From contig NZ_CP101466.1 in the NCBI RefSeq assembly GCF_024362385.1, positions 2,046,001 to 2,110,000 on the forward strand: 64,000 bases of DNA. The letters run 5' to 3'. Shown here one piece after another: positions 63,043-64,000 of the stretch (its first letter is position 1; each line of letters opens with the position of its first letter). Under the pieces are notes generated by a model. That model made no database searches. It was not told where the DNA came from and saw only the letters and a list, made by a program, of their open reading frames with translations. Position numbers and translations under genes: made by a program. Source of the DNA: Arthrobacter sp. DNA4 (GTDB lineage: Bacteria > Actinomycetota > Actinomycetes > Actinomycetales > Micrococcaceae).

Positions 63043-64000
63043 ATGTCGATTCCCATCAAGAAAGCTCTGGAGAAGGTCCCCGGCGGGATGATGCTGGTGC
63101 CCCTCGGCATCGGTGCCGTCATTCATACCCTGGCCCCGGACGCAGGTAAGTTCTTTGGCTCCTTCACAGGGGCCTTCTTCACCGGCCTGGCTCCGCTGCT
63201 GGCCGTGTTCTTCGTCTGCCTCGGCGCCACACTCGAGGTCAAATCCACGCCCTACATCCTCAAAAAGGGCGGAGTGCTCCTCGGCTCAAAAATTCTCTTC
63301 GCGATCCTCATCGGCGTCATCGCAGGCCGCTTCCTCGGCGAGGCCCCCATCGACTCCGGAATTCTCGCCGGCCTGTCCACCCTCGCACTCGTCGCTGCCC
63401 TGAACGACACCAACGGCGGGCTCTACATCTCCCTCATGGGCCAGTTCGGCCGCAAACGCGACGCCGGCGCCTACTCCATCCTGTCCCTGGAATCCGGCCC
63501 ATTCCTGACCATGGTCACCCTGGGCATCGCCGGCCTGTCCGCATTCCCCTGGCAGGCACTCGTCGGCGCCATCCTCCCGCTGGCACTGGGCATGCTCCTC
63601 GGGAACCTCGATAAAAACATGCGGCATCTCCTGGCCCCGCTGGTACCGGCCATGGTGCCGTTCCTGGGACTAGCCCTCGGCCTGACCATCAACCTCAACG
63701 CCGTCGTAGAAGCGGGCCTGCTCGGCATCGCCCTCGGCCTGTTCGTGGTCTTCGTCGGCGGAGCAGTGCTGCTCCTCGCCGACAAACTCACCGGCGGCGA
63801 TGGCGTAGCCGGCCTCGCGGCAGCAACCACAGCCGGCAACGCAGCGCTTGTCCCTGCCATCATCGCCACAGCCAACCCCGTCTACGCCCCGGCCGCTGAC
63901 CACGCCACCGTCCTCGTCGCAGCATCAGTCGTCGTCTCCGCTGTGCTCTGCCCGATCGTGACCTCAGCATGGGCAAAGCGGCTTCAGAAAAAGGCCCGTC
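63043..64000 (+). CDS. kdgT: KdgT-family 2-keto-3-deoxygluconate-type permease (partial, runs off the window)
   Basis: 319 codons are in the window and the end is missing. The sequence is a polytopic membrane protein with the KdgT pattern: [13 protein letters not shown] near residue 20, [40 protein letters not shown] and [20 protein letters not shown]. The family imports 2-keto-3-deoxygluconate and related acid sugars by proton symport. Here it probably brings in the acid sugar used by the upstream enzymes. ATG 63043 has AGGAG upstream, 71 bp after the dehydrogenase stop. It is the fourth gene of the operon. Confidence 0.9.
   Translation, partial: MSIPIKKALEKVPGGMMLVPLGIGAVIHTLAPDAGKFFGSFTGAFFTGLAPLLAVFFVCLGATLEVKSTPYILKKGGVLLGSKILFAILIGVIAGRFLGEAPIDSGILAGLSTLALVAALNDTNGGLYISLMGQFGRKRDAGAYSILSLESGPFLTMVTLGIAGLSAFPWQALVGAILPLALGMLLGNLDKNMRHLLAPLVPAMVPFLGLALGLTINLNAVVEAGLLGIALGLFVVFVGGAVLLLADKLTGGDGVAGLAAATTAGNAALVPAIIATANPVYAPAADHATVLVAASVVVSAVLCPIVTSAWAKRLQKKAR

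Noticed and set aside
1..64000. CRISPR arrays, rRNA operons and replication origins
   Set aside because: I looked for regularly spaced short repeats, rRNA-like sequence and DnaA-box clusters and saw none.

Overview
The window looks like a piece of an actinobacterial chromosome, most likely Arthrobacter sensu lato (Micrococcaceae). This rests on overall high GC, the protein families, GTG/TTG starts with GTGA overlaps, and actinobacterial regulator types such as a SARP activator. No rRNA or complete tRNA gene is visible, so the assignment is inference.

Layout. (1) 1-4071, minus strand: a catabolic/transport operon with a GlcD-type FAD-linked oxidase, a Tat-type lipoprotein solute-binding protein (broken by a frameshift), a DppB-type permease and the first codons of a second permease. 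(2) 4072-5480: non-coding, with copy A of a tRNA-3'-end-like direct repeat. (3) 5481-25286, minus strand: a four-gene, very GC-rich Tc (toxin complex) locus. It has a TcB-TcC fusion with a C-terminal payload carrying a PD-(D/E)xK nuclease-like motif, an unrecognised 272-residue protein, and a TcA split into two polypeptides. (4) 25.3-31.0 kb: a CHAT protease remnant, a bicupin protein and a membrane-anchored beta-helix protein. (5) 31.2-31.9 kb: an RHH/Doc toxin-antitoxin module, then repeat copy B. (6) 32-37 kb: decayed sequence (serine hydrolase, IS30 and tyrosine integrase remnants) around one intact membrane protein. (7) 37.1-46.0 kb: a cassette with two paralogous unknown proteins (one with a LysM domain), a 107-residue protein homologous to an internal segment of one of them, a peptidoglycan-binding phage-tail-type lysozyme, a caspase-family peptidase and a SARP regulator. 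A decayed IS481-family element sits exactly at the lysozyme stop codon. (8) 46.9-53.2 kb: a ROK protein, a RES-type toxin-antitoxin pair whose antitoxin segment is duplicated, a small membrane protein and a lipoprotein. (9) 53.2-57.2 kb: an IS3-family element interrupted by an IS110-family element, and small genes. (10) 57.5-57.7 kb: repeat copy C. (11) 58.2-64.0 kb: a GntR/UTRA regulator gene with an in-frame stop, divergent from an operon of RuBisCO-like protein, DUF1537-type kinase, zinc alcohol dehydrogenase and KdgT-type permease. This set resembles isoapionate-type four-carbon acid sugar catabolism.

The most interesting signal is regulatory. A direct repeat GTTA(C/T)-N6-GTTAC, period 11 bp, lies upstream of five minus-strand genes or operons: the Tc locus (25469), the beta-helix membrane protein (30568), the PLD-like membrane protein (34873), the paralogue/LysM operon (40725) and the caspase gene (44549). 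All five copies have the same orientation relative to the gene. An 11-bp direct repeat just before a -10 element is the classical architecture of SARP operators, and the window encodes one SARP (45045-45785) beside the caspase gene. I infer a single SARP-controlled regulon joining an insecticidal-type Tc toxin to a caspase/lysozyme/LysM cassette. The three tRNA-end-like repeats fall at the edges of the two accessory blocks and may be traces of integration.
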